The notes beneath the pieces are model-generated. The model was given only the letters and a program-made list of their open reading frames with translations. It ran no database searches and was not told the DNA's origin. A stretch of DNA of 64,000 nt, from positions 1,509,330 through 1,573,329 of the forward strand of contig JAJEEG010000006.1 of assembly GCA_022821085.1 (NCBI GenBank), in the 5' to 3' direction. Numbering within the stretch: the first letter of the stretch is position 1; the number at the start of each line of letters is the position of its first letter. Shown one piece after another: positions 35,282 to 44,527 of this stretch. This DNA is from Candidatus Latescibacterota bacterium. Lineage in GTDB: Bacteria > JAAXHH01. Both the position numbers and the translations under genes were made by a program.

Positions 35282-37558
35282 GTGTCACAAAACGGACATA
35301 AGGTCATCGGCACCCGTCCGATTCGCCACGACGGGGTGGACAAGGTCACCGGCCGTGCGATCTACGGAGCCGACATACAGCTGACGGGACTGCTGCACGG
35401 CACCGTCAAGCGCAGCCCCCATCCCCACGCACGGATCAAGAACATCGACACCAGCCGCGCGGAGGCCCATCCGGGCGTGCGGGCCGTCGTCACCGCCCAC
35501 GACCTCCCGCAGATCGCGGACAAGCTCGCCGACCTGGGCGAGGCGATCGTCAACCTGCGCGACGCCAGCAACAACGTGCTGGCCTACGGCAAGGTCCTTT
35601 ACAAGGGGCATGCCGTCGCCGGAGTGGCCGCGATCAACCTGCACGTGGCGCAGGAAGCGGTGGAACTGATCGACGTGGAATACGAAGTCCTGCCCCACGT
35701 GACGGGTGTGCTGGAGGCTATGGAAGACGGCGCGCCGATCCTGCACGAGGACATGAAAACCACGTCCATGGGCGAGGAGACGGACAAGGTCAGCAACATA
35801 GCAAACCACTTCCAGCACAAGATGGGCGAACCGGACGACGGTTTCGCGGAAGCCGACGTGGTGATCGAGCGGGAGTTCACGACCCAGACCGTCCACCAGG
35901 GCTACATCGAAACCCATAACGCCACGGCACTCTGGAACGAAGAAGGCCAGCTCACCATCTGGACGAGCACGCAGGGCGCCTTCTCGGTGCGGGACCAGAT
36001 GGCCGAAATCCTCCAGATGCCCGTTTCGAAGGTCAAGATCGTGCCCCTGGAGATCGGCGGCGGTTTCGGCGGCAAGATTTCCGTCTACCTGGATCCGGTC
36101 GCGGCGCTGCTGTCGAAGAAGACCGGGCACCCGGTCAAGATGACGATGACCCGCGACGAGGTTTTCGAGGGAACGGGCCCGACGCCGGGCTCCTACCTGA
36201 AGGTCAAAATGGGCGCCACCAGCGACGGCCGGCTCACGGCCGCAACAGCGTATATGGCCTACGAGGCCGGCGCCTACCCCGGCTCGCCGGTCGGCGCGGG
36301 CGCGGGTTGCATCTTCACGCCCTACGACATACCCAACGTGCAGATCGACGGCTACGACGTGTGCGTGAACAAGCCCAAGACGAACGCCTACCGGGCACCG
36401 GGCGCCACCAACGCGGCCTACGCCACCGAAACCGTCGTGGACGAGATCAGCGAAAAGCTCGGCGTGGACCCGCTCGAGTTCCGGGTGAAGAACGGCGCGA
36501 AGGAAGGCACCCGCCGGGCCGACGGTCCCGTGCACCCGCGTATCGGTTGCATCGAGACCACGGAAGCCGCCCTCAACAGCGAGCACTACCGGTCATCCCT
36601 CGCGAAATCGGCGAACGGCAAGGTCCGCGGCCGGGGCGTCGCCTCGGGTTACTGGTTCAACTTCAACGGCGGCCGGTCGGCCATCTCCGTGAGCATCAAC
36701 CCCGATGGCACCATCAACATGCTCGAGGGTTCCACGGATATCGGCGGGTCGCGCGCGTCCATCGCCATGCAGCTGGCCGAGACCATCGGCCTCGAAGCCA
36801 CCGACATCAAGCCCTACGTCGTGGACACGGACTCGATCGGCTATACCGACGTGACCGGCGGCAGCCGCACGACTTTCGGAACGGGCTACGCCGCCCACGC
36901 CACGGGCCAGGCCCTCATCCGGGAGATGAAGGAACGGGCGTCCAAACTCTGGGACGTGCCCGCGGATGCCATCGACTTCGAGGACGGGGTCTTTTCCTAC
37001 CGGGATGACGCGGAGAAGCGGGGCAGCTTCAAGGAAATGGCGAGCCAGGCCGGAGATGCCGGCGGTCCCGTGGTGGCCCAGGTCAGCACGAATCCCGACG
37101 GCAGCGGAGGCGGCGCCTTCGCCACCCACGTCGTCGACGTGGAGGTCGACCGGGAAACGGGCAAGGTGGATATACTTCGGTATACCGCGGTGCAGGACGC
37201 CGGAACGGCCATTCACCCGAGCTACGTGGAAGGCCAGATGCAGGGCGGCGTGGTGCAGGGCATCGGCTGGGGACTGAACGAGGAGTACATCTACAACGAC
37301 GACGGTTCCATGACCAATGCCAGTTTCCTGGACTACCGCATGCCCACGACCCTCGACCTGCCGATGATCGAGACCATCATTGTGGAAGTGCCCAACGAAT
37401 CCCACCCCTACGGCGTCCGGGGCGTCGGCGAAGTGCCGATCGTACCGCCGCCGGCCGCCCTCGCCAATGCCATCTATGACGCGACGGGCGTGCGGCTGCG
37501 CGACCTGCCCATGTCACCGCCCCGGGTCCAGAAGGCCCTGGCGGAGAACGGCGGGTAG
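35282..37558 (+). CDS. Molybdenum hydroxylase large subunit (CoxL/XdhA family)
   Basis: 758-aa molybdopterin-binding catalytic subunit. The GTG start at 35282 follows CGGAGG; the longer upstream frame overlaps the 2Fe-2S gene and is a shadow. Characteristic segments are GGGFGGKISVYLDPVAALL, TMTRDEVFEGTGP and VDEISEKLGVDPLEFRVKN. Near the active-site loop it reads NAYRAPGATNAAYATE, not the AYxCSFR loop of true (form I) CO dehydrogenase, so CO oxidation is unlikely and an aldehyde, purine or aromatic substrate is more probable. The C-terminal glutamate motif GVGEVP(I) with the catalytic Glu is present. Confidence 0.93.
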   Translation: MSQNGHKVIGTRPIRHDGVDKVTGRAIYGADIQLTGLLHGTVKRSPHPHARIKNIDTSRAEAHPGVRAVVTAHDLPQIADKLADLGEAIVNLRDASNNVLAYGKVLYKGHAVAGVAAINLHVAQEAVELIDVEYEVLPHVTGVLEAMEDGAPILHEDMKTTSMGEETDKVSNIANHFQHKMGEPDDGFAEADVVIEREFTTQTVHQGYIETHNATALWNEEGQLTIWTSTQGAFSVRDQMAEILQMPVSKVKIVPLEIGGGFGGKISVYLDPVAALLSKKTGHPVKMTMTRDEVFEGTGPTPGSYLKVKMGATSDGRLTAATAYMAYEAGAYPGSPVGAGAGCIFTPYDIPNVQIDGYDVCVNKPKTNAYRAPGATNAAYATETVVDEISEKLGVDPLEFRVKNGAKEGTRRADGPVHPRIGCIETTEAALNSEHYRSSLAKSANGKVRGRGVASGYWFNFNGGRSAISVSINPDGTINMLEGSTDIGGSRASIAMQLAETIGLEATDIKPYVVDTDSIGYTDVTGGSRTTFGTGYAAHATGQALIREMKERASKLWDVPADAIDFEDGVFSYRDDAEKRGSFKEMASQAGDAGGPVVAQVSTNPDGSGGGAFATHVVDVEVDRETGKVDILRYTAVQDAGTAIHPSYVEGQMQGGVVQGIGWGLNEEYIYNDDGSMTNASFLDYRMPTTLDLPMIETIIVEVPNESHPYGVRGVGEVPIVPPPAALANAIYDATGVRLRDLPMSPPRVQKALAENGG

Positions 37559-37594
37559 GCGCGGAGCGGGGAAGCGTAACTAAAGTGAAGACGC

Positions 37595-37630
37595 AAAGGG
37601 CGGGGGAGGATGCTCCCGCCCTTTTGCTTT
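37595..37630 (+). terminator. Intrinsic terminator after the large-subunit gene
   Basis: Stem AAAGGGCGGG paired with CCCGCCCTTT (inner AG/CT pairs with a small bulge, GATG loop), followed by TTTTGCTTT. Only 25 bp separate its end from the MoaD-like start. Confidence 0.8.
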
Positions 37631-37655
37631 AATTGTAGATCGCGGAAACAAACCC

Positions 37656-37928
37656 ATGGCCACCATCTACATCCCGTCCCTCATGCGCGACCTGACCGGC
37701 GGCAAGGAGATCATCCAGGTCGAAGGGGCCGACATGCGCCAGATCATCGCCAATCTCGAGGCGACGTACCCGGGTTTTAAGCAGAGGCTGCTCGAAGAAG
37801 GCACGCAGCGGATTAAACCCAACATCGCGGTCATGATCGACGGCCGGAACGCCCGCCGCATCCTGCTCGACAAGGTGAACGAGAAGAGTGAGATCCACTT
37901 CCTGCCCGCGATCAGCGGAGGAATTTGA
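37656..37928 (+). CDS. MoaD/ThiS family sulfur carrier-like protein
   Basis: 90-aa beta-grasp protein of the ThiS/MoaD family. The pattern ATIYIPSLMRDLTGG, then INLEA-like helix (MRQIIANLEATYPGF), NIAVMIDGRNARR and FLPAISGG is typical. The C-terminus is GGI rather than the free GG used for thiocarboxylation, so it would need trimming or may act differently. Located just after the molybdenum hydroxylase, molybdopterin sulfur transfer is the natural guess; other family members serve thiamine or cysteine synthesis. The terminator immediately upstream implies transcription by read-through. Confidence 0.85.
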   Translation: MATIYIPSLMRDLTGGKEIIQVEGADMRQIIANLEATYPGFKQRLLEEGTQRIKPNIAVMIDGRNARRILLDKVNEKSEIHFLPAISGGI

Positions 37929-37941
37929 GGGGAATTTGAGG
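37920..37941. repeat. 11-bp tandem duplication spanning the moaD-like stop
   Basis: GGAATTTGAGG at 37920-37930 and again at 37931-37941, perfect. The TGA stop (37926-37928) is in the first copy. Confidence 0.8.
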
Positions 37942-37947
37942 GATAAC

Positions 37948-40398
37948 CTACAGCTTACGGTTCAGCTTGAGCAGGTGATCGACGGTCAGGACCTTGTTGG
38001 CCGCGGAACCCCGTTGGCCGGCCGACTTTCGATTCGCCGGTTTCTTTCTCCGGTTCTTTCGTGAGACTACCTTCCCGGACGCTTCCGTCTTCCCGGAGTC
38101 TTCCGCCTTCAAGGACGCATCACCCTTCACGGAGTCTTCCGCCTTCCCGTCCGTACTCGCATTCCCCGCCGCCTTCACATTCCCGCCGTCGGACCGCTCA
38201 TCCTGCCTGCGCTTCGATGACCGGCGCCTACGACGTCGCTCGGGCTTCCCGTTGCCACGTTCCTTGCCCTCCCGCATCGACAGCGAGATCCGGTTTCGTT
38301 CATGGTCTACGCCGAGCACCCGCACCTCGACCAGCTGCCCCACCTTGACGGCTTCGCCGGCATGCTTGACATACCGGTCCACGAGCTGGCTGATGTGCAC
38401 GAGCCCATCGAGGTGGACCCCGACGTCCACGAAAGCACCGAAGTTCGTGACGTTGGTCACGACGCCGTTGAGCCGCATCCCCTCCTTGACTTCATCGATG
38501 CTATGGACCCCTTCGGTGTACTGGACGGGTTTGAACTCGTCGCGGGGATCGCGCCCGGGCCGCGCCAGTTCTTTCAGGATGTCTTCGAGGGTAGGCAGCC
38601 CGACGGTCTCGTTCACGTAGGTGTCGAGGTCGATGCGGCCGCGGACTTCTGAATCGTCCATGAGCTCCCTAACGCTGCAACTTTGATCGGAAGCCATCCG
38701 GTCTACGATTTCGTAGCTTTCGGGGTGCACGGCACTGGCGTCAAGGGGGTTTTCGGCGTTCCCGATTCTCAGGAAACCCGCGGCCTGCTCGAAGGCCCGC
38801 GGGCCGAGGTTCGGCACCTGCTGCAGATCCGTCCTCGAAGCGAAGGGACCCGATTTCTCCCGGTGGACCACGATGTGCTTCGCAAGCGCGGGCCCGATGC
38901 CGGATACGTAGGAGAGGAGCTGGGCGCTCGCCGTGTTCACCTCGACGCCGACGTTATTCACGCAACTCGTCACCACGTCGTCCAGGCTCTTCTTCAGCGA
39001 TGCCTGGTCGACGTCGTGCTGGTACTGCCCGACGCCGATGGACTTGGGATCGATCTTGACCAGTTCGGCCAGGGGATCCATGAGCCGGCGGCCGATGGAG
39101 ATCGCCCCGCGCACCGTGACGTCCAACCGGGGGAATTCCTGCCGGGCCTCGACCGACGCCGAATAGACCGAAGCGCCGCTTTCGTTCACGAGCACGATGG
39201 ACGGATCCCCTTCCAGCTCGATCGTGCGGAGGAACTGGGTAGTCTCCCGGCCGGCCGTCCCGTTTCCTACCGCGATGGCATCGAATTCGTACTGCTCGTG
39301 CAGGGACCGCACGATCCGCGCCGCCCTTTCCTTCTTCTTGTCCCCGGAATGGGGAAAGATGCTGGCCCGGTCCAGCAGTTTGCCCTGCTCGTCGAGGCAT
39401 ACGATCTTGCAGCCCGTGCGAAAACCGGGGTCGACCGCCATGATGCGGCGGCGGCCCAGGGGTGGTGCCATAAGCAGTTCCCGCAGGTTCCGCGCGAAAA
39501 CGAGGGTTGCCTCCTGCTCGGCTTTCTGCCGGACATGGGACCTCAACTCCGTTTCGAGGGAGAGCGAGAGCAGGCGGCGGTACCCGTCGGTAACGGCCAG
39601 ACGGACTTGTTCGGACGCGGGACCTTCTCCCTTGACGAACAGCTCCTCGAGCCGCGCGATCGCTTCGCCCTCAGGCGGGGCGATGGTCATGCGCAGCACG
39701 TCTTCTTTCTCGCCGCGCCGCATGGCGAGCACGCGGTGAGAAGGCGCTTTCACCGCCGGCTCGGACCAGTCGAAATAGTCCCGGAACTTGATCCCCGACG
39801 ATTCCTTCTCCGCGACCACCGTGGACCGGATGACCGCCTTTTCGTGGAACAGCCGGCGCAGGGCCGACCGTGCCGCCGTATCTTCATTGATCCATTCGGC
39901 GATGATGTCGCGCGCGCCGGACAGGGCGTCCTCGGCGGTATCGACTTTCTTTTCCGTATCGACGAAGGCCGCGGCTTCGGCTTCCAGATCCATTTCCCCC
40001 TGCCCGAAGACGCGTTCCGCCAGGGGTTCCAGGCCCCGCTCCCGGGCGGCCGTGGCACGCGTGCGCCGTTTCGGCCGATAGGGGAGGTAGGTATCTTCCA
40101 GCGCGGTCAGGGTTTCCGCGGCGCGTACCTTCGTTTCCAATTCGTCCGTGAGCAGGGCGCGGTCCTTCAGGGAGGCAAGGATCGAGGCCCGGCGCTTCTC
40201 CAGTTCCCGGAGCTGGCCGATCCGGTCGCGTATTGCCGTAACGGCCACTTCATCGAGCGAACCGGTCCTTTCCTTGCGGTAACGCGCGATGAAGGGCACC
40301 GAGGCCTCTTCGTCCAGCAGGCGCGCGACGGCTTCCACCTGCTCGGGCCGGATCCCCAGTTCGCCGGATATCTTCGTGATGTGCGTGTCGTCACTCAT
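37948..40398 (-). CDS. tex: Tex family RNA-binding transcription accessory protein
   Basis: 816-aa Tex homologue with the expected order: helical N-terminal region, YqgF/RNase H-like domain (RRRIMAVDPGFRTGCKIVCLD near 317-337), helix-hairpin-helix motifs (LLSYVSGIGPALAKHIVVHR and FASRTDLQQVPNLGPRAFEQ), and a C-terminal S1 RNA-binding domain (LNGVVTNVTNFGAFVDVGVHLDGLVHISQL near 645-675). Beyond S1 it has an added low-complexity tail of about 95 residues, strongly basic (ERRRRRRSSKRR) then alternating Lys/Glu/Asp/Ser repeats (DASLKAEDSGKTEASGK). Known Tex proteins act in transcription and RNA handling. The tail may extend RNA or protein contacts. Confidence 0.95.
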   Translation of the reverse strand: MSDDTHITKISGELGIRPEQVEAVARLLDEEASVPFIARYRKERTGSLDEVAVTAIRDRIGQLRELEKRRASILASLKDRALLTDELETKVRAAETLTALEDTYLPYRPKRRTRATAARERGLEPLAERVFGQGEMDLEAEAAAFVDTEKKVDTAEDALSGARDIIAEWINEDTAARSALRRLFHEKAVIRSTVVAEKESSGIKFRDYFDWSEPAVKAPSHRVLAMRRGEKEDVLRMTIAPPEGEAIARLEELFVKGEGPASEQVRLAVTDGYRRLLSLSLETELRSHVRQKAEQEATLVFARNLRELLMAPPLGRRRIMAVDPGFRTGCKIVCLDEQGKLLDRASIFPHSGDKKKERAARIVRSLHEQYEFDAIAVGNGTAGRETTQFLRTIELEGDPSIVLVNESGASVYSASVEARQEFPRLDVTVRGAISIGRRLMDPLAELVKIDPKSIGVGQYQHDVDQASLKKSLDDVVTSCVNNVGVEVNTASAQLLSYVSGIGPALAKHIVVHREKSGPFASRTDLQQVPNLGPRAFEQAAGFLRIGNAENPLDASAVHPESYEIVDRMASDQSCSVRELMDDSEVRGRIDLDTYVNETVGLPTLEDILKELARPGRDPRDEFKPVQYTEGVHSIDEVKEGMRLNGVVTNVTNFGAFVDVGVHLDGLVHISQLVDRYVKHAGEAVKVGQLVEVRVLGVDHERNRISLSMREGKERGNGKPERRRRRRSSKRRQDERSDGGNVKAAGNASTDGKAEDSVKGDASLKAEDSGKTEASGKVVSRKNRRKKPANRKSAGQRGSAANKVLTVDHLLKLNRKL

Positions 40399-40423
40399 GT
40401 GGTTTTTTCGCCTCGCATATCGG

Positions 40424-41629
40424 TCACGCGTCCAGAATCTCTCTCAACCGCCGGGCTACCTGTTCCGGTTCGCCCGCCTTCAGGCAAACCGGGCCGAAGA
40501 GCACGATCCCTTCCGATACCCTCCCAGTATTGGCCTGGATGGGGGGATCGCCCCCCTGCAGTTCGAGGACCACGGCCAGGGCGGTCTTGGCCGCCACGGA
40601 TTCGTCCAGTTTCAAAACGGCCATCGGCACCTCGCTGGGCCTGCTGTCGGTATCGATCGTGAACCGCCCTCCGGGAATAGCCCCTGTGGCGGCCACGAGT
40701 TCGTCTATACGGTCCCGCCACGCCGCGGCGCGCGCTTCCAGGTGTTCGCCGGCAAAGTGCTCCAGTGCGGTCAGCAGGCCCACGATCTGTTCCTTGCCGA
40801 CCTTGCAGGGCCTTCCGATGCCGTGGTGCGGCGCGCCGGGCAGGACCGACTTGTCGATGAGGGATACCGGAGGGTCCCACTGCGGCTTCAGTACGTCCAT
40901 GTCCAGGTGCTGCAGCGCCACGCACATGATGAGGTCCCGGCGGCCGCAGAGGATGCCGGAACTCTGGGGACCGCCGATGGCCTTGCCGCCGCTGAAGGCC
41001 ACGAGGTCGGCCCCCTGTGATATGAACGCCTGCAGGTTCGACCGTGGAGGCAACTGTCCCGCGGCGTCGACGATCACCGGTACGCCGTGGGCGTGGGCGA
41101 CTTCGACGACTTCTTCCAGGGGCGGCAGGGAACGGGGATGGGCGACGTAGCACACGGCCGCCGTGCGGTCCGTGATGGCGTCGGCGATCTCCCATGCTTC
41201 GGTGTCCCGCACGCCGGCCCCGCTGTACCGGTCCGCGATCCCCACCTCGACGAGTTTAACGCCGACGGACCGGATCGCGTGGTCGTAGAAGTTCCGCTGG
41301 CTGCGGGACATGATGACTTCATTCTTCATGCCTTCCGTGTCCGGCAGCCGGTTCATCTTGCCGGGGTCCGGGCCGGTGACGCAGGCCGCGGTGCCCAGTA
41401 GGAGTCCCGCCGCCGCGCCGGAAGTGACGTACCCCGCTTCCGCTCCGGTGATCTCCGCGATCACCTCGCTCGCGCGGGCCTGGAGTTCGGCGATGTCGAC
41501 GCAGTACTGCGACGCCTCGCGCATGGCGTCGGCGACTTCGGGATCCATGATGCTGCCGCTGAGCCGGGTGGATGGACCCGAAGCGTTGATGATCGGCCGG
41601 ACGCCGATGCGTTCGTAAATGTTGGGCAT
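40424..41629 (-). CDS. SelA-like / fold-type I PLP enzyme
   Basis: 401-aa pyridoxal-phosphate enzyme related to selenocysteine synthase and D-glucosaminate-6-phosphate ammonia-lyase-like proteins. It begins NIYERIGVRPIINASGPSTRLSG, typical of that group. The cofactor region is AGYVTSGAAAGLLLGTAAC, VPVIVDAAGQLPPRSNL and the PLP lysine in LVAFSGGKAIGGPQSSG. It is more likely a small-molecule lyase or aminotransferase than SelA, since no selenium genes are present. Two in-frame ATGs exist, 41644 and 41629; the second follows CAGGG at good spacing and matches the family start. Confidence 0.87.
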   Translation of the reverse strand: MPNIYERIGVRPIINASGPSTRLSGSIMDPEVADAMREASQYCVDIAELQARASEVIAEITGAEAGYVTSGAAAGLLLGTAACVTGPDPGKMNRLPDTEGMKNEVIMSRSQRNFYDHAIRSVGVKLVEVGIADRYSGAGVRDTEAWEIADAITDRTAAVCYVAHPRSLPPLEEVVEVAHAHGVPVIVDAAGQLPPRSNLQAFISQGADLVAFSGGKAIGGPQSSGILCGRRDLIMCVALQHLDMDVLKPQWDPPVSLIDKSVLPGAPHHGIGRPCKVGKEQIVGLLTALEHFAGEHLEARAAAWRDRIDELVAATGAIPGGRFTIDTDSRPSEVPMAVLKLDESVAAKTALAVVLELQGGDPPIQANTGRVSEGIVLFGPVCLKAGEPEQVARRLREILDA

Positions 41630-41756
41630 GCAAAACCCTGGCATGATTCGAAGGATGGTGTTTCGAAAGCGCCACTAATGCTATTACATCGTCCCGTGGT
41701 TTGCAACCTGTTTTTTCGCGGTGACGGCCGGGGCACGCCGATCTGCCAGTAATGAA

Positions 41757-41785
41757 TTGACTTGGACCGTCGATAGAGGTACTTT
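41757..41785 (+). promoter_or_regulatory. Possible promoter of the menaquinone gene run
   Basis: TTGACT (41757-41762), 17-bp spacer, TACTTT (41780-41785). The -10 is weak; it is the best candidate in the spacer before 41860. Confidence 0.35.
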
Positions 41786-41859
41786 GAACGGGTGGAAATA
41801 CCATCGCGCCGTGGCGAGCAACCCCATGCCGAACCGAAACCTTTCCAGACTGCAATCCA

Positions 41860-43305
41860 ATGGCCCACAAAGACTTACAATCGTTCGTCGATCTGCTTCG
41901 GAATGAAGGTGAGTTAAAGGAAATCACCGCGGAGATCGATCCCGAGCTGGAGATCAGCGCCATCGCGGACCGCGTGGTCAAGCAGAACGGGCCGGCATTG
42001 CTCTTCACCAACGTAAAGGGCCAATCCGGCATACCCGTGCTGATCAATACCTTCGGGTCGAAACGCCGCATGGAGCTGGCCCTGGGCACCGAGGACCTGG
42101 ACGACATCGCGGCCGAAATCGCCGACCTGATCAATCCCCAGGTACCCGCCTCTCTTGTGGGAAAACTGCAGCTCCTGCCCCGGCTCGCCCGTTTGAAAGA
42201 CACCCAGAGCAGGACCGTACGCAACGGCCTCTGCCAGGAAATAGTCGAGACGGACACGGCGTCTCTCGAGAACATTCCGGTCATCAAGTGCTGGCCCGGC
42301 GACGGCGGAAGGTACATCACGTTTCCCCAGGTGATCACGAAACACCCCGGGAAGGGCACGCGGAACGTGGGCATGTACCGGCTGCAGATCTTTGACGGGA
42401 AAACCCTGGGGCTTCACTGGCAGCGACACAAGGGCGGCGCGCATCATTACCGCGTCGCGGAAGAGATGGGAGAGCGGCTGGAGGTCGCCATCGTGCTCGG
42501 TCCCGACCCGGAAACCATGTACGCCGCCACGGCGCCCCTGCCCGACGAGATCGACGAGTACATGCTGGCCGGATTTCTTCGCAGGCAACCGGTCGAGCTG
42601 GTGAAGTGCAATACGGTGGACCTGGAGGTGCCGGCCAACGCCCAGATCGTCCTGGAGGGCTATGCCGAACCCCATGAACGGCGCGTGGAAGGACCCTTCG
42701 GAGATCACCAGGGCTACTACTCGCTGCCTGACGAGTACCCGGTGTTCCACCTCACCGCCATCACGCGGAGAAAAGACGCCATCTATCCGACGACCATCGT
42801 CGGACCGCCGCCGCAGGAAGACGGGTGGATCGGGAAGGCCACGGAACGCATCTTTCTTCCCCTTCTCAAGACCACCTTGCCGGAAATCGTGGATATCGAC
42901 CTGCCCGTCGAGGGCATTTTCCACAACCTCGCCATCGTATCCATCGACAAGCGCTATCCGGGCCACGCCCGGAAGGTGATGCATGCCCTCTGGGGCCTGG
43001 GGCAGATGATGTTCACCAAGGTGATAATCGTTGTGGACAGGGACGTGGACGTGCATAATATGCGGGAGGTCGCATGGCGGGTCGGCGTTGCCATCGATCC
43101 GAAGCGGGACCTGCTGATCAGCGAGGGTCCCTGCGACGTCCTGGATTTCGCCGCGCAGACCGCCGACGTGAGCGGCAAGCTCGGCATCGACGCCACCGAG
43201 AAATGGCCGGACGAGGGTTTCGACCGCGGGTGGCCGGAAATCCTGCGCATGCCCGAAGAGGTCGACCGGCGCATCGACAAGCTCTGGCCGGAACTGGATT
43301 TGTGA
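41860..43305 (+). CDS. UbiD family decarboxylase (probable MqnL)
   Basis: 481-aa prenylated-FMN-dependent decarboxylase. UbiD family segments are SLVGKLQLLPRLARLKD, NVGMYRLQIFDGKTLGLHWQRHKGGAHHYR, LEGYAEPHERRVEGPFGDHQGYYS, and the conserved Glu-Arg-Glu type active site is expected in this last region (RRVEGPFGDH). Lying directly before mqnE, mqnC and mqnA it most likely removes a carboxyl group late in the futalosine menaquinone pathway, as MqnL does. UbiX and the prenyltransferase are not here. The gene begins after a weak ribosome site near 41848. Confidence 0.88.
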   Translation: MAHKDLQSFVDLLRNEGELKEITAEIDPELEISAIADRVVKQNGPALLFTNVKGQSGIPVLINTFGSKRRMELALGTEDLDDIAAEIADLINPQVPASLVGKLQLLPRLARLKDTQSRTVRNGLCQEIVETDTASLENIPVIKCWPGDGGRYITFPQVITKHPGKGTRNVGMYRLQIFDGKTLGLHWQRHKGGAHHYRVAEEMGERLEVAIVLGPDPETMYAATAPLPDEIDEYMLAGFLRRQPVELVKCNTVDLEVPANAQIVLEGYAEPHERRVEGPFGDHQGYYSLPDEYPVFHLTAITRRKDAIYPTTIVGPPPQEDGWIGKATERIFLPLLKTTLPEIVDIDLPVEGIFHNLAIVSIDKRYPGHARKVMHALWGLGQMMFTKVIIVVDRDVDVHNMREVAWRVGVAIDPKRDLLISEGPCDVLDFAAQTADVSGKLGIDATEKWPDEGFDRGWPEILRMPEEVDRRIDKLWPELDL

Positions 43306-43320
43306 CACAGGGAGACGCCG

Positions 43321-44487
43321 GTGTTTGAAGCACTGATCGCCAAAGCGGGACTGGAAGACATCCACGGGAAAGTCATGGCGGGCGAACGGCTGTCGGCCGA
43401 TGACGGCAGGAGGCTGTACCGGCACGACAACCTGCCGGCCGTCGGCTACCTGGCCAACCTGGTGCGCGAGCGCATGCACGGCGACCGGGTCTACTTCGTG
43501 CGCAACCAGCACCTGAACTACACCAACATCTGCAACAAGAGCTGCCTCTTCTGTTCCTTCTACGCCCTCCCGAAGGACCCCGAGGGCTACGTGCTTTCTC
43601 CGGACGAAATCCGGGCGCGGATGGAAACTTACGCGGACATACCCATCTCCGAGATCCACATGGTCGGGGGCGTGAATCCGAAGCTGCCCTTCGCCTACTA
43701 CCTGGACATCGTCAGGGCGATCAAGGAAGTGCGGCCGGGCGTGTCGCTCAAGGCCTTCACCATGATCGAGCTCGAACAGATCCGGAGAATCGCCAGGAAG
43801 TCCATGGCCGAGATCCTGCTGGACCTGAAGGAAGCGGGGGTGGACGCGCTGCCCGGCGGCGGGGCCGAGGTCTTCAGCGAACGGGTGCACGAGGAGCTGT
43901 TCCAGGCCAAGTCGGACTCGGACAAGTGGCTCGAGACCGCGCGCGTCGCCCACCAGGTGGGGCTGCCCTCCAACGCCACCATGCTGTACGGCCACGTGGA
44001 GCAGACGGAAGAAAAGGTCTATCACCTCATGAAACTGCGTGAACTGCAGGACGAGACGAACGGGTTGCTGGCCTTCATTCCCCTGTCGTGGCATCCGGAG
44101 CGCACGGCCATCGACCACCTGCCCGGGCCGACGGGCCAGGCGGACCTCCGGGAAATCGCGGTGTCCCGCCTGATGCTGGACAACGTGCCCCATATCAAGT
44201 CGTTCTGGATCATGAATACCCCGGCGGTTACGCAGGTGGGACTGTGGTACGGCGCGGACGACATGGACGGAAGCGTCCTGGAGTACGAAATCACACGGGA
44301 TCCCGTTACCGACCGCGTCCAGGCCTTGACCCATACGCAGATGCTCGACATGATCGGCGAATCGGGACGACAGCCCGTCGAACGCGATGCGCTCTACCAT
44401 ATCGTCGACCAGCCGGATACGATACGGCCGGCCTACCTTGAACCGGCCGGGAGCGTGGCCGAGGAAGCCGCGGCCGGCGCAGGATAG
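43321..44487 (+). CDS. mqnE: Aminofutalosine synthase (radical SAM)
   Basis: 388-aa radical SAM enzyme that joins the chorismate-derived 3-enolpyruvylbenzoate product to SAM, giving aminofutalosine. The 4Fe-4S motif is CNKSCLFC, Cys71, 75 and 78. Other MqnE features are HMVGGVNPKLPFAYYLDI, ALPGGGAEVFSERVHEELF and IPLSWHPERTAIDHLPGPTG. The GTG start at 43321 follows GGGAG. It lies 15 bp after the UbiD-like gene and 40 bp before mqnC. Confidence 0.95.
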   Translation: MFEALIAKAGLEDIHGKVMAGERLSADDGRRLYRHDNLPAVGYLANLVRERMHGDRVYFVRNQHLNYTNICNKSCLFCSFYALPKDPEGYVLSPDEIRARMETYADIPISEIHMVGGVNPKLPFAYYLDIVRAIKEVRPGVSLKAFTMIELEQIRRIARKSMAEILLDLKEAGVDALPGGGAEVFSERVHEELFQAKSDSDKWLETARVAHQVGLPSNATMLYGHVEQTEEKVYHLMKLRELQDETNGLLAFIPLSWHPERTAIDHLPGPTGQADLREIAVSRLMLDNVPHIKSFWIMNTPAVTQVGLWYGADDMDGSVLEYEITRDPVTDRVQALTHTQMLDMIGESGRQPVERDALYHIVDQPDTIRPAYLEPAGSVAEEAAAGAG

Positions 44488-44527
44488 AAAGCAGCATGAC
44501 ACGCGGGACGACACGCAGGAACACACC

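Noticed and set aside
35282-37558. Call as CO dehydrogenase (CoxL)
   Set aside because: The AYxCSFR active-site loop is absent, so only the wider molybdenum hydroxylase family is supported.
38683-40662. Long open frame on the plus strand opposite tex
   Set aside because: Shadow frame of tex: the protein is low in recognisable structure and has no ribosome site.
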